A DNA stretch of 42,020 nucleotides from Rhodospirillales bacterium (GTDB taxonomy: Bacteria; Pseudomonadota; Alphaproteobacteria; Rhodospirillales; Shumkoniaceae): contig JANQJG010000131.1 of assembly GCA_028281785.1 (NCBI GenBank), positions 1 to 42,020 of the forward strand, written 5' to 3'. Under the pieces are notes generated by a model. It was not told where the DNA came from. It saw nothing but the letters and a program-made list of their open reading frames with translations, and did no database searches. A program made the translations under genes and the position numbers. Positions 7,924-15,255 of this stretch are shown here, piece by piece (position 1 is the first letter of the stretch; each line of letters starts with the position of its first letter).

Positions 7924-8068
7924 GCGATCTCCTCAAACTTGGCAAAGACGGGCCACTTATATCCCCGGGACCGCACGGCAACAAGCGTCGGTCCACGGGC
8001 GGACGGCTACGACGATTTCCGCGTCTTCAACGGGGACGCAACGGCATGAATCCGCTATGCTCGCGGAT

Positions 8069-8842
8069 ATGAGCACATCCTCGCTGTCCCCGCGCGCGAT
8101 CCTGATCACCGGCGCCTCCAGCGGCATCGGCGCGGCGATCGCCCGCGAATACGCCGAGGGCGGCGTGTTCCTGGCGCTGTCGGGCCGCAACGCCGAACGC
8201 CTGGCGGCCGTCGCCCAGGACTGCCGCGACGCCGGAGCGGATGTGGAGGCACGCCCCGTCGACGTTGTCGACCGCGCCGGCATGGCCGACTGGATCGAAG
8301 GAATCGACGACAGCCACCCGCTCGATCTGGTGATCGCCAATGCCGGGATCTCCTCCGGCACCAGCGGCGTCGACGATTTCGACCCGCGCACGCGCAAGGT
8401 TTTCGACATCAATGTCGGCGGCGTGTTCAACACCGTTCACCCGATCCTTCCCCGGATGCGGCGGCGCGGGCGCGGGCAGATCGCCATCATGAGCTCGATC
8501 GCGGGCTTTCGCGGCATTCCGGGCGCCACGGCCTATGCCGCGAGCAAGGCCGCCGTGCGTTCCTATGGCGAGGGTCTGCGCGGGCTGGTCAAGGCCGAGG
8601 GCCTGCGGGTCTCGGTGATCTGCCCGGGCTATGTGGTCAGCGCCATGACCGCAAAGAACGATTTCCCGATGCCGCTGATCATGCCGGCCGAGCGGGCGGC
8701 CCGCATCATCCGCCGCGGCCTCGCCCGCGACAAGGCGCGCATCGCCTTCCCCTGGCCGATGTATTTTACGACCTGGCTGGCCAGCGTGATCCCGCCGGGC
8801 TGGACGGACCCGATCTTCGCCCGGCTGCCGCGCAAGGAATAG
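8069..8842 (+). CDS. SDR family NAD(P)-dependent oxidoreductase
   Basis: This is a 257-aa classical short-chain dehydrogenase/reductase. The cofactor motif GASSGIG is at about residues 15-21, the NAG motif is within VIANAGISSG, and the catalytic Tyr156 and Lys160 are in YAASK. The C-terminal 30 residues are aromatic and hydrophobic (FPWPMYFTTWLASVIPP), which suggests membrane contact or a lipid-like substrate. I start at ATG 8069, just before the Rossmann fold; an ATG at 8057 would add four residues. The gene is divergent from yicC and convergent with the DUF2061 gene. The substrate cannot be told from sequence. It belongs to the accessory patch that separates mltG from yicC. Confidence 0.85.
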   Translation: MSTSSLSPRAILITGASSGIGAAIAREYAEGGVFLALSGRNAERLAAVAQDCRDAGADVEARPVDVVDRAGMADWIEGIDDSHPLDLVIANAGISSGTSGVDDFDPRTRKVFDINVGGVFNTVHPILPRMRRRGRGQIAIMSSIAGFRGIPGATAYAASKAAVRSYGEGLRGLVKAEGLRVSVICPGYVVSAMTAKNDFPMPLIMPAERAARIIRRGLARDKARIAFPWPMYFTTWLASVIPPGWTDPIFARLPRKE

Positions 8843-8863
8843 GGAAGAAATCCGCGCCCAGGA

Positions 8864-9112
8864 TCAGCGGGAGCCATCGGTCCGTTTGCGGCCCCAACGC
8901 ACGGCATTCCAGATTTTTTCGTGGACGAAGAAAAAGACGAAACCGCTGGCGGAGGCACTGGCCGCCAGGGAAAGCGCGCTCAGCAGGCATCCGGTATGCG
9001 GATAGCTGAGCGCCGCCATGGAGACAATGCCCATGGTCTGCCAAGTGGCGGCCTTTGCAACGGTTCGCCGTGTCGTTTCCATCCCACGCCATCCAGAGCA
9101 TGTCTTGCTCAT
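8864..9112 (-). CDS. DUF2061 family small membrane protein
   Basis: This 82-aa protein has two membrane segments (about residues 26-44 and 48-64) and the DUF2061 pattern: basic TRRTVAKAATWQTMG at the N-terminal side and FFFVHEKIWNAVRWGRK at the end. The function of the family is unknown. Two starts are possible: ATG 9112, which lies inside the left arm of the inverted-repeat element at 9095-9126, or ATG 9082, which gives a 72-aa protein that fits the family length better and avoids the repeat. I favour 9082 biologically but list the longer frame. If the repeat inserted here, it may have replaced the native promoter or upstream region of the gene. Confidence 0.7.
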   Translation of the reverse strand: MSKTCSGWRGMETTRRTVAKAATWQTMGIVSMAALSYPHTGCLLSALSLAASASASGFVFFFVHEKIWNAVRWGRKRTDGSR

Positions 9113-9364
9113 ATGGACCCATTCTGATGTGGCCGCGGCGGTTCAGCCCGCCAGGCGTCCGGCGAAGCGCGATGCGGGGCCATCGGGCGAGCCGGACAAC
9201 GCCGCGGATGGCCGCCGCGGCCCACCCCTTCGGGGCAGGCGGTTTCGGGCCGTGGACGGCGTCGAACGCCTTGACCGTAGTCCGCGATACGCTCCGCGGC
9301 GCCCTCCTGGCCACGGACCGAAGCCGCTCTGTCAGAATGTGCCCATATGAACAACACATGCTCT
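9095..9364. mobile_element. MITE-like element: 32-bp imperfect terminal inverted repeats around 206 bp
   Basis: The arm 9095-9126 and the reverse complement of 9333-9364 agree at 28 of 32 positions; both start AGAGCATGT and end CATTCTG with a central CATATGG. The 206-base interior has no convincing gene and is very GC-rich. Size and structure fit a non-autonomous miniature transposable element or the decayed remains of an insertion sequence. No clear target duplication is seen (flanks CATCC and AAGAG). An alternative is a pair of divergent operator sites. No other copy was noticed in this window. Confidence 0.45.
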
Positions 9365-9481
9365 AAGAGCGGCTTTTCCAAACAGCAGGTAACAGAAGGC
9401 GTGGGCCACGAGAATTATGGATTATAACGACATTTCAATCATAATGTTGATTATTATCATCAATAGAGTGATATTATCGAC
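9113..9481. other. Gene-free stretch between the DUF2061 gene and the XRE-family gene
   Basis: These 369 bases contain most of the inverted-repeat element, then about 60 bases (9365-9420) without visible features, and finally a strikingly AT-rich 60-base segment (9419-9481) directly before the XRE-family gene, where its promoter and operator should be. Short frames read from this stretch show no recognisable protein. Confidence 0.5.
9447..9463. promoter_or_regulatory. Palindromic operator candidate in front of the XRE-family gene
   Basis: TTGATTATTATCATCAA is a 17-base near-palindrome (seven of eight arm positions match), 18 bases before the start codon, inside an AT-rich island. Further TCAAT/TTGAT half-sites lie around it (for example 9435-9439). 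Autoregulation by the XRE-family protein is a reasonable inference, because such regulators commonly bind their own promoters. Confidence 0.4.
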
Positions 9482-10318
9482 ATGGACAAGCGTGAACGTG
9501 CCCGCGTCTTCCGCGCCCGCCTGGACGACAGGATGAGAAGCAACGGCATGAGCCGGAGCGCGCTGGCACGCGCCTGCGGCGTCGACCGATCCACCATCGC
9601 GCAATTGTTGAGCGAGGATGAGGTGCGGTTGCCGAACGCCCATCTGGCGGCGGAATGCGCCTCGGCGCTGGGCGTGAGCGCCGACTGGCTGCTGGCCCTG
9701 ACCGAGCGAAGCGAAACCGCCGCGGATCTGCTGGCCACGTCGTTCCGCGTGGCCGAGGCCGAAAGAACCCCAGCCGATGCCCAGATCGACGAATGGCACC
9801 GGGAAGCCGCGGGCTACAAGATCCGCCATGTGCCGGCGACCCTGCCGGATATTCTCAAGACCGACGCGGTGATCGATTTCGAATACGCGGCATTCCTGGA
9901 GAAAACGCCCGAACAGGCAGGCTTGGCGGTGCGGGACAAGGCCGAATGGCTGCGCCGGCCGGGTTCGGATTACGAGATCTGCGTATCGCGGGAGTTGGTG
10001 GAATCCCTGGCCCGGGGCGAGGGCTACTGGCGCGGCCTGCCGGAAGCCGCCCGGCGCGAGCAGATCGAAACCATGGCGGCGTCCTGCCGGGACCTCTATC
10101 CCTCGCTGCGGCTGTATCTTTACGACACCAAGGTCGTGTTCTCGGCGCCCGTCACCGTCTTCGGCACCCTATTGGCGGTGGTCTATGTCGGCCGGTTCTA
10201 CATGGTGTTTCGCGAGACCCGCCAGATCCGGGCGCTGACGGACCATTTCGACCAGTTGATCCGCGATTCCGAAACCGACGCCCGCTCGACGGCCGCCGTG
10301 ATCGAGAAGATGCTATGA
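9482..10318 (+). CDS. XRE-family helix-turn-helix protein with uncharacterised C-terminal domain
   Basis: This is a 278-aa protein. Residues about 10-75 form a Cro/C1-type helix-turn-helix (SRSALARACGVDRSTIAQLL, then ECASALGVSADWLLAL). The remaining 200 residues are not a domain I can name. They contain WLRRPGSDYEICVSRELVESLARGEG, a possible buried or membrane-touching stretch near KVVFSAPVTVFGTLLAVVYVGRFYMVF, and a helical C-terminus. The second half probably senses a ligand or signal. There is no obvious Shine-Dalgarno before the ATG. It stands alone between the inverted-repeat element and a repeat, with no phage genes nearby, so a prophage repressor is unlikely. Convergent with mltG. Confidence 0.8.
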   Translation: MDKRERARVFRARLDDRMRSNGMSRSALARACGVDRSTIAQLLSEDEVRLPNAHLAAECASALGVSADWLLALTERSETAADLLATSFRVAEAERTPADAQIDEWHREAAGYKIRHVPATLPDILKTDAVIDFEYAAFLEKTPEQAGLAVRDKAEWLRRPGSDYEICVSRELVESLARGEGYWRGLPEAARREQIETMAASCRDLYPSLRLYLYDTKVVFSAPVTVFGTLLAVVYVGRFYMVFRETRQIRALTDHFDQLIRDSETDARSTAAVIEKML

Positions 10319-10350
10319 GAACAACCCGGATACGCAAGGCACGCTTCCCC

Positions 10351-10469
10351 ATCCTTCGACACGCCGCCTGCGGCGGCTGCTCAGGATAAGGAAAAAGGTC
10401 GGAATGATTGACCTCATGCTGAGCCTGTCAAAGCATGAGGAGCGAAGCATCTCGAAGCACGAGGTCAAT
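10351..10469 (+). repeat. Intergenic repeat, long copy with nested hairpins
   Basis: Modules in order are ATCCTTCGAC, a GC hairpin (CGCCGC 10362-10367 with GCGGCG 10370-10375), TGCTCAGGAT, and a large hairpin in which CCTCATGCT (10412-10420) pairs with AGCATGAGG (10432-10440), enclosed by ATTGACCTC (10407-10415) and GAGGTCAAT (10461-10469). The same modules, minus the GC hairpin, are in the minus-strand copy at 6263-6319. It lies between the convergent XRE-family gene and mltG and may end both transcripts. Confidence 0.65.
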
Positions 10470-10496
10470 AAGCAATTCGCTTTCTTCGGCAATTTG

Positions 10497-11489
10497 TCAA
10501 TTCGCCTGTTGTCGCCGCTCGCGCTGGATCTTGCGCCAGCGCGCGACGTTGCGGTTGTGCTCCTTGAGCGTGCGGGCGAAGAGATGGCCGCCATTGCCGT
10601 CGGCGACGAAGTAGAGCTCGTCGCTCGTGACCGGCTGCAGAACCGCCTCGAGGGCGCCACGCCCGGGATTGCAGATCGGGGTCGGCGGCAAGCCGTCGCT
10701 GACATAGGTGTTGAAGGGCGACGGGGTCTTCAGGTCGGCCCGGGTGAGAGGCCGATCCATGGGACCCTTGCCCTGGGTCAGCGCGTAGACGACGGTGGGG
10801 TCCGCCTGCAGCCGCATGCCCTTGCGCAGCCGATTGAGGAAGACGGCGGCAACGCGCGGCCGCTCCGCCGGCAGCCCCGTTTCCTTCTCCACCACCGAGG
10901 CCAGGATCACCGCCTCATCGGGCGTCTCGATCGGAAGATCCGGCGCCCGCGTGGCCCAGAGCTCGGCGAGCGTCTTGCCCATCGCCTCGGCCATGCGCGC
11001 GAGCAAGGCCTGCCGCGTGTCGCCGAACTCGAAATGGTACGTCTCCGGCAACAGGCTTCCCTCTTCCGGAACCCCATCCACCTCGCCCTCCAACCCGTCC
11101 ACCGACCGCACGAACTCGGCCACTTGAGCCGAGGTCAGCCCCTCGACGACGGTCAGCCGGCGAACGACGGTCTTGCCGCTCTGCAGGAGTTCCACGGCCC
11201 CGCGCGCGCTGATCTGGGCAGGGAAGGCATACTCGCCCGCGCGGAGCCCCTTTTCGGCGCTGAGAAGCCGCGCGCCGAGGCGAAAGACCATGGGCTCGGC
11301 GATGACGCCGGCACGGGACAGAAGTTCGGCGATTTCCTCCAGGCCCGCGCCACGCGGAATGACGACCGTTTCCTGGGCCGTCAGAGGTCCCGGGCGGACG
11401 AACTGCGCGTATCCCCATGCGGCAAGGGCGCCCAGCCCGACGGCCAGGATGAGCAGCACGGATACGACACGGAACGCGATGCGGCCCAT
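10497..11489 (-). CDS. mltG: Endolytic peptidoglycan transglycosylase MltG
   Basis: This 330-aa inner-membrane enzyme cleaves nascent glycan strands and is thought to set their length. One N-terminal membrane anchor is at residues 7-28, then a LysM-like subdomain (VIPRGAGLEEIAELLSRAG), then the YceG catalytic domain with SLLPETYHFEFGDT and the catalytic Glu201 in ASVVEKETG. The C-terminal ADPTVVYAL and SPFNTYVSDGLPPTPICNPG are classic. The start ATG at 11487-11489 lies 19 bases after fabF; the frame is open upstream but that is fabF in another frame. It is the last gene of the fabDG-acpP-fabF-mltG run. Confidence 0.95.
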   Translation of the reverse strand: MGRIAFRVVSVLLILAVGLGALAAWGYAQFVRPGPLTAQETVVIPRGAGLEEIAELLSRAGVIAEPMVFRLGARLLSAEKGLRAGEYAFPAQISARGAVELLQSGKTVVRRLTVVEGLTSAQVAEFVRSVDGLEGEVDGVPEEGSLLPETYHFEFGDTRQALLARMAEAMGKTLAELWATRAPDLPIETPDEAVILASVVEKETGLPAERPRVAAVFLNRLRKGMRLQADPTVVYALTQGKGPMDRPLTRADLKTPSPFNTYVSDGLPPTPICNPGRGALEAVLQPVTSDELYFVADGNGGHLFARTLKEHNRNVARWRKIQRERRQQAN

Positions 11490-11508
11490 GCCGCCTTTCC
11501 CGTCTAAG

Positions 11509-12774
11509 CTAAGAGAATTCCTTAAAGATGAGCGATGCGTTCGTGCCCCCAAACCCGAAGGAGTTGGAGAGCGCGGCGCGCACCTTGCGCTCCTTGGCCT
11601 GGTGAGGCACGAGATCGATACCGTCGCACCCTTCCGAGGGGTTGTCGAGATTGAGCGTCGGCGGAACGACCCCGTCGCCGATGGCCATGATCGAGAAGAT
11701 GGCCTCGACCGCGCCCGCCGCGCCCAGGCAGTGCCCGACCGCCGACTTGGTCGAGGACATGGACATCGACCCGGCGGCATCCCCGAAGGCACATTTAACG
11801 GCGTTGAGCTCGATCTCGTCACCCAACGGGGTCGAGGTGCCGTGAGCGTTGACATAGTCGATTTCGTCCGGCGCCAGCCCGGAACGTTTCAGCGCCGCGG
11901 ACATACAGCGATAGGCGCCGTCTCCATCCTCCGACGGCGCGGTGATGTGGTAGGCGTCCCCCGACATGCCGTAGCCGATCACCTCGGCATAGATCCGGGC
12001 GCCCCGTCGCTTGGCATGCTCCAACTCCTCCAGGACCACGACGCCGGCCCCGTCGCCCATGACGAAGCCGTCCCGATCCCGGTCCCAGGGCCGCGACGCC
12101 TTGGTCGGCGCTTCGTTGAAGTTTGTCGAGAGCGCGCCGGCACGGGCGAAGCCCGCCACGCCGAGACGGCAGATCGCGGCCTCGGCGCCCCCGGCGATCA
12201 TGACGTCCGCGTCCTCCCATATGATCAGGCGGGCGGCGTCGCCGATGGCGTGAGCCCCCGTGGAGCAGGCCGTGACGACGGCGTGGTTGGGTCCCTTGAA
12301 ACCGAACCGTATGGACACCTGGCCAGACACCAGATTGATCAGGCTCGCGGGAATGAAGAAGGGGCTCAACCGGCGCACATTGCCCGATTCCACGGTCACG
12401 GAGGACTTGGAGATCTCGGCCAGGCCGCCGATTCCCGAACCGATCAGAACACCGGTCCGGCAGCGGGACTCGTGATCCTCGGGCGTCCAGCCCGCGTCCT
12501 CGATCGCCTGCTGGGCCGCCGACATGCCGTAGAGGATGAAGGTATCGACCCGTCGGGCCTCGCGCGGAGACATCCAGTCATCCGCATTGAAGGCCCCGTT
12601 TCCCGAGTTTCCCTGCGGGACCTGAGCGGCGATCTTCGCCGGAAGATCGGAAACGTCGAAATCCTCGATGGTTCCGACGCCGGACTGACCCTCGAGCAGC
12701 CTTTCCCAACTGGTCTTGACCCCGCAGCCCAGCGAGGTCACCAACCCAAGTCCCGTGACGACGACACGCCTCAT
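11509..12774 (-). CDS. fabF: Beta-ketoacyl-ACP synthase II
   Basis: This 421-aa cytoplasmic condensing enzyme elongates acyl-ACP with malonyl-ACP. The Cys-His-His triad is seen: Cys170 in VTACSTG, His311 in NAHGTSTPLGD and His348 in SAVGHCLGAAG. The start MRRVVVTGLGLVTSLG (ATG at 12772-12774) is the standard one for FabF; ten codons further upstream are open but unlike the family. It lies 78 bases after acpP and 19 bases before mltG, the usual order. Length is about ten residues above E. coli FabF because of a small insertion around residues 52-66. Confidence 0.97.
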   Translation of the reverse strand: MRRVVVTGLGLVTSLGCGVKTSWERLLEGQSGVGTIEDFDVSDLPAKIAAQVPQGNSGNGAFNADDWMSPREARRVDTFILYGMSAAQQAIEDAGWTPEDHESRCRTGVLIGSGIGGLAEISKSSVTVESGNVRRLSPFFIPASLINLVSGQVSIRFGFKGPNHAVVTACSTGAHAIGDAARLIIWEDADVMIAGGAEAAICRLGVAGFARAGALSTNFNEAPTKASRPWDRDRDGFVMGDGAGVVVLEELEHAKRRGARIYAEVIGYGMSGDAYHITAPSEDGDGAYRCMSAALKRSGLAPDEIDYVNAHGTSTPLGDEIELNAVKCAFGDAAGSMSMSSTKSAVGHCLGAAGAVEAIFSIMAIGDGVVPPTLNLDNPSEGCDGIDLVPHQAKERKVRAALSNSFGFGGTNASLIFKEFS

Positions 12775-12852
12775 GCTACCCCGCAACTCCCGATGCGCGG
12801 CCAAATCCGCTCGGCAAATCCGAAAGCTGACACCACGTGGGGACGACCGGCC

Positions 12853-13101
12853 CTAGCTGGCCTCGGCACCCTGCATGTTGATGTAATCGATCGCATCCTT
12901 GATCGTGAGGATCTTCTCAGCCGCGTCGTCGGGAATCTCGCAATTGAACTCTTCCTCGAAGGCCATCACCAACTCGACCGTATCCAGGCTATCGGCGCCC
13001 AGATCGTCGATGAAGCTCGCGTTCTCGGTAACCTTGGACTCCTCGACGCCGAGATGCTCCACGACGATTTTTTTCACGCGGTCGGCAATATCGTCACTCA
13101 T
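12853..13101 (-). CDS. acpP: Acyl carrier protein
   Basis: This 82-aa acidic four-helix protein carries acyl chains on a phosphopantetheine arm attached to Ser38 in [11 protein letters not shown]. The rest of the sequence is typical AcpP ([13 protein letters not shown] near the end). The ribosome site GAGGAAA lies a few bases before the ATG. It has a 169-base upstream gap from fabG and therefore probably its own promoter, in keeping with the very high expression of ACP. Confidence 0.97.
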   Translation of the reverse strand: MSDDIADRVKKIVVEHLGVEESKVTENASFIDDLGADSLDTVELVMAFEEEFNCEIPDDAAEKILTIKDAIDYINMQGAEAS

Positions 13102-13270
13102 GGTCTTTTCCTCAATTGTGGCAAAGTAACAACACCGGTTTCAGGTAACCGCCCTCAAGTCCTTGCGGGCCGCGCGGACGCCAACGGGACGTTGTCGTAA
13201 CACACTTTTTTTTCCTTTGCCAGCACCCGCGAAAACCGTGGCCGGTCCGGTCACCAAGTACCGGGAACGC
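13102..13270 (-). promoter_or_regulatory. acpP upstream region
   Basis: The 169 bases between fabG and acpP hold no gene. On the minus strand TTGAGG (about 80 bases upstream of acpP) could act as a -35, but no good -10 is seen at the right spacing. The GGAAAAAAAAGTGTG tract (complement near 13200-13215) is an A-rich element that could favour transcription initiation. The existence of a promoter is inferred from the gap length and the gene. Confidence 0.3.
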
Positions 13271-14008
13271 CTAAATCATCGCCATTCCCCCGTTCACATG
13301 GAGGGTTTGTCCCGTCACATAAGCGGCCTCGCCGCTGGCGAGAAAGAGCACGGCGGCGGCCACGTCCTCGGGGGTGCCCAGGCGGCCGCCGGGAATGCCG
13401 GCGATGAGGCGCTGCCGCTGGTCCTCGCTGAGCGCCGCCGTCATCGGGGTCTCGATGAAGCCGGGGGCGACGCAGTTCACGGTAATGCCGCGCGAGGCGA
13501 CCTCCTGGGCCAGGGATTTCGACATCGCGATCATGCCGCCCTTGGACGCGGCGTAGTTGGCCTGTCCCGGATTCCCCGTCACCCCGACAATCGACGCGAT
13601 GCCGACGATGCGGCCCCCGCGCTGCTTCATCATCGGCCGCAGACAGGCGCGAGCAAGGCGGAACGCGGCGGTAAGATTGACGTCGAGGACGAGCTGCCAG
13701 TCCTCGTCCTTCATGCGGAGGGCAAGCGTGTCCCGGGTGAGGCCGGCATTGTTGATGAGGATGTCGATCCGGCCCATGGCCTTCTCGGCCTCTTCGGCGA
13801 GATTCGACGCGGCCTCGGGCTCGGCCAGGTTACAGGTGAACAGATGAACGCGCTCCCCCAGCTCGTCGGCGAGCGCCTCCATCCCCTCCCGGCGCATGTC
13901 GCTCAATCCGACCGTCGCGCCGAGCCGATGAAAGGCGCGGGCGATGGCACCGCCGATGCCGCCAGAGGCCCCCGTTATCAATGCCGTCTTGTCCGTGAAA
14001 TCCAACAT
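13271..14008 (-). CDS. fabG: 3-oxoacyl-ACP reductase
   Basis: This 245-aa classical SDR reduces beta-ketoacyl-ACP with NADPH in fatty acid elongation. Motifs: GASGGIG at residues 13-19, NNAG at 86-89, Ser139, Tyr152 and Lys156 (YAASK), and the C-terminal VTGQTLHVNGGMAMI that is nearly invariant in FabG. It lies between fabD (71-base gap) and acpP, which makes the FabG assignment secure among the several SDR genes of this window. Confidence 0.96.
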   Translation of the reverse strand: MLDFTDKTALITGASGGIGGAIARAFHRLGATVGLSDMRREGMEALADELGERVHLFTCNLAEPEAASNLAEEAEKAMGRIDILINNAGLTRDTLALRMKDEDWQLVLDVNLTAAFRLARACLRPMMKQRGGRIVGIASIVGVTGNPGQANYAASKGGMIAMSKSLAQEVASRGITVNCVAPGFIETPMTAALSEDQRQRLIAGIPGGRLGTPEDVAAAVLFLASGEAAYVTGQTLHVNGGMAMI

Positions 14009-14079
14009 GCTCGCCCCTTTCCCGACTCTATTATTCGCCCGCGAGCGCGGAACGCGTGCTTACCCCGGCTGGCCGTGGC

Positions 14080-15027
14080 TCACAACGTCTTGAGAAACGC
14101 CTCGATCTCCTCGGGCGTCTCGATGGCCCATGCCTGGAGATTCCGGTCGATACGACGCGCCAAGCCGGATAGAACCTTGCCCGCGCCGACCTCCACGAGG
14201 CCGCCGACTTCGGCCTCGCGCATGGCGGAGACGCTTTCCCGCCAGCGGACCGTCCCGGTCACCTGCTTGACCAAAAGGGCGCGGATCTCCTCGGTATCCT
14301 CGACGGGCTGCGCCGAAACATTGGCGACAACCGGGATCACCGGGACCTCGAGATCCACATCGGCCAAGGCCTTGGCCATCACCTCGGCCGCCGGCCGCAG
14401 CAGCGAGCAGTGAAACGGCGCACTCACCGACAGCATCACGGCCCGGCGGACCCCGTGCTCGGGCGCGATCTCGGCCGCGCGCTCGACGGCGGCGCGCTCG
14501 CCGCTGACCACCACCTGGCCGGGGGCGTTGTCATTGGCGATCTCGCAGACCTCGCCCGTCTCCGCAGCGGCGGTTTCGGCAATGACACGAGCGGCGTCGA
14601 GATCGACCCCCAGCAAAGCCGCCATCGCGCCGGCGCCCACGGGAACCGCCTCCTGCATGGCCCGGCCGCGGGTTTTCAGCAGGCGCGCCGCGGTGGCGAC
14701 GTCGAGCGCGCCCGCCGCGGCCAGGGCCGAGTACTCCCCCAAGGAATGGCCAGCGACAAATCGACCCGTCCGCGACAAATCCAGGCCCCCGTCCTTCGCG
14801 AGCACCCGCATGAGCGCGAGGCTGACCGTCATGAGCGCGGGTTGGCAATTCTCGGTCAGGGTCAGCGCGTCCTCGGGCCCGTCGAACATGATGCGGGTGA
14901 GATTCTGGCCGAGGGCGTCGTCCACTTCCTCGAACAGAAGTTTCGCCGTCGTGAAGGCCCCGGCCAACGCCCGTCCCATCCCCACATGCTGGGAGCCCTG
15001 TCCGGGAAACACGAAGGCATACGTCAT
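14080..15027 (-). CDS. fabD: Malonyl-CoA:ACP transacylase
   Basis: This 315-aa cytoplasmic enzyme loads malonyl groups onto ACP. The start is typical ([18 protein letters not shown]). The nucleophile Ser95 is in [14 protein letters not shown], and the partner His206 is in SAPFHCSLL. Length is normal. It is the first gene of the fab cluster and diverges from rpsF; the shared 228-base region has a tandem nine-base repeat and a dyad that may be control sites. Confidence 0.97.
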   Translation of the reverse strand: MTYAFVFPGQGSQHVGMGRALAGAFTTAKLLFEEVDDALGQNLTRIMFDGPEDALTLTENCQPALMTVSLALMRVLAKDGGLDLSRTGRFVAGHSLGEYSALAAAGALDVATAARLLKTRGRAMQEAVPVGAGAMAALLGVDLDAARVIAETAAAETGEVCEIANDNAPGQVVVSGERAAVERAAEIAPEHGVRRAVMLSVSAPFHCSLLRPAAEVMAKALADVDLEVPVIPVVANVSAQPVEDTEEIRALLVKQVTGTVRWRESVSAMREAEVGGLVEVGAGKVLSGLARRIDRNLQAWAIETPEEIEAFLKTL

Positions 15028-15133
15028 TCCGCCCGTCCTTGCTATGTCCGTTATGTCCGTTCCGCCGCGGCGCCGGCATTGGCGCCCGGAATGGGCGCAG
15101 AGATAACGTCTGCGCGGACTGTGTCAAGCACGC

Positions 15134-15161
15134 TTGCCTGCGATGGGCATTCGTGTATAGT
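15134..15161 (+). promoter_or_regulatory. Sigma-70 type promoter of rpsF operon
   Basis: TTGCCT (15134-15139) and TATAGT (15156-15161) are spaced by 16 bases and match the housekeeping consensus well. Transcription should start near 15168, giving an untranslated leader of about 88 bases before rpsF. Confidence 0.6.
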
Positions 15162-15180
15162 GCCGCGCCTCAGCTTCCGT

Positions 15181-15236
15181 GCCGGACGGAGTCCGGCTAT
15201 GCCCCCGCGCCGTCAGCCGGCCGGGCGGGTTGAGAC
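15181..15236 (+). promoter_or_regulatory. Structured rpsF mRNA leader (possible S6:S18 autoregulatory element)
   Basis: GCCGGAC (15181-15187) pairs with GTCCGGC (15191-15197) across a GGA loop, and a second GC-rich stem follows (CCCGC near 15203 with GCGGG near 15229). A leader bound by the S6:S18 complex, marked by a CCG motif in a stem-loop, is known upstream of rpsF in many bacteria. Whether this leader is a true member needs covariance analysis; the hairpin itself is clear. Confidence 0.4.
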
Positions 15237-15255
15237 AAGCCAAACGGGAGAGCGT

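Larger units (their letters stand above)
15028..15255. promoter_or_regulatory. Divergent fabD / rpsF control region
   Basis: This 228-base gap carries promoters for both directions. Two exact tandem copies of TATGTCCGT lie at 15043-15060 next to the fabD start. A seven-base dyad, GCGCAGA (15095-15101) and TCTGCGC (15109-15115), lies midway and could bind a regulator. The rpsF promoter and leader hairpin are listed separately. Confidence 0.5.

Noticed and set aside
9109-9381. Small frames inside the inverted-repeat element as a transposase fragment
   Set aside because: The translations show no DDE or other transposase motif; composition is that of GC-rich non-coding DNA.
9482-10318. XRE protein as prophage repressor or antitoxin
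   Set aside because: No phage, toxin or integrase gene is near, and the C-terminal half is not of a phage repressor type.
10497-11855. Possible FabF-MltG fusion or 452-aa MltG
   Set aside because: The upstream 122 codons are fabF read in another frame. The MltG membrane anchor and family start are at 11489.
11173-13200. Long plus-strand open frame of 675 codons
   Set aside because: It lies antisense to fabF and acpP, which have perfect catalytic motifs; the product is low-complexity and typical of GC-rich shadow frames.
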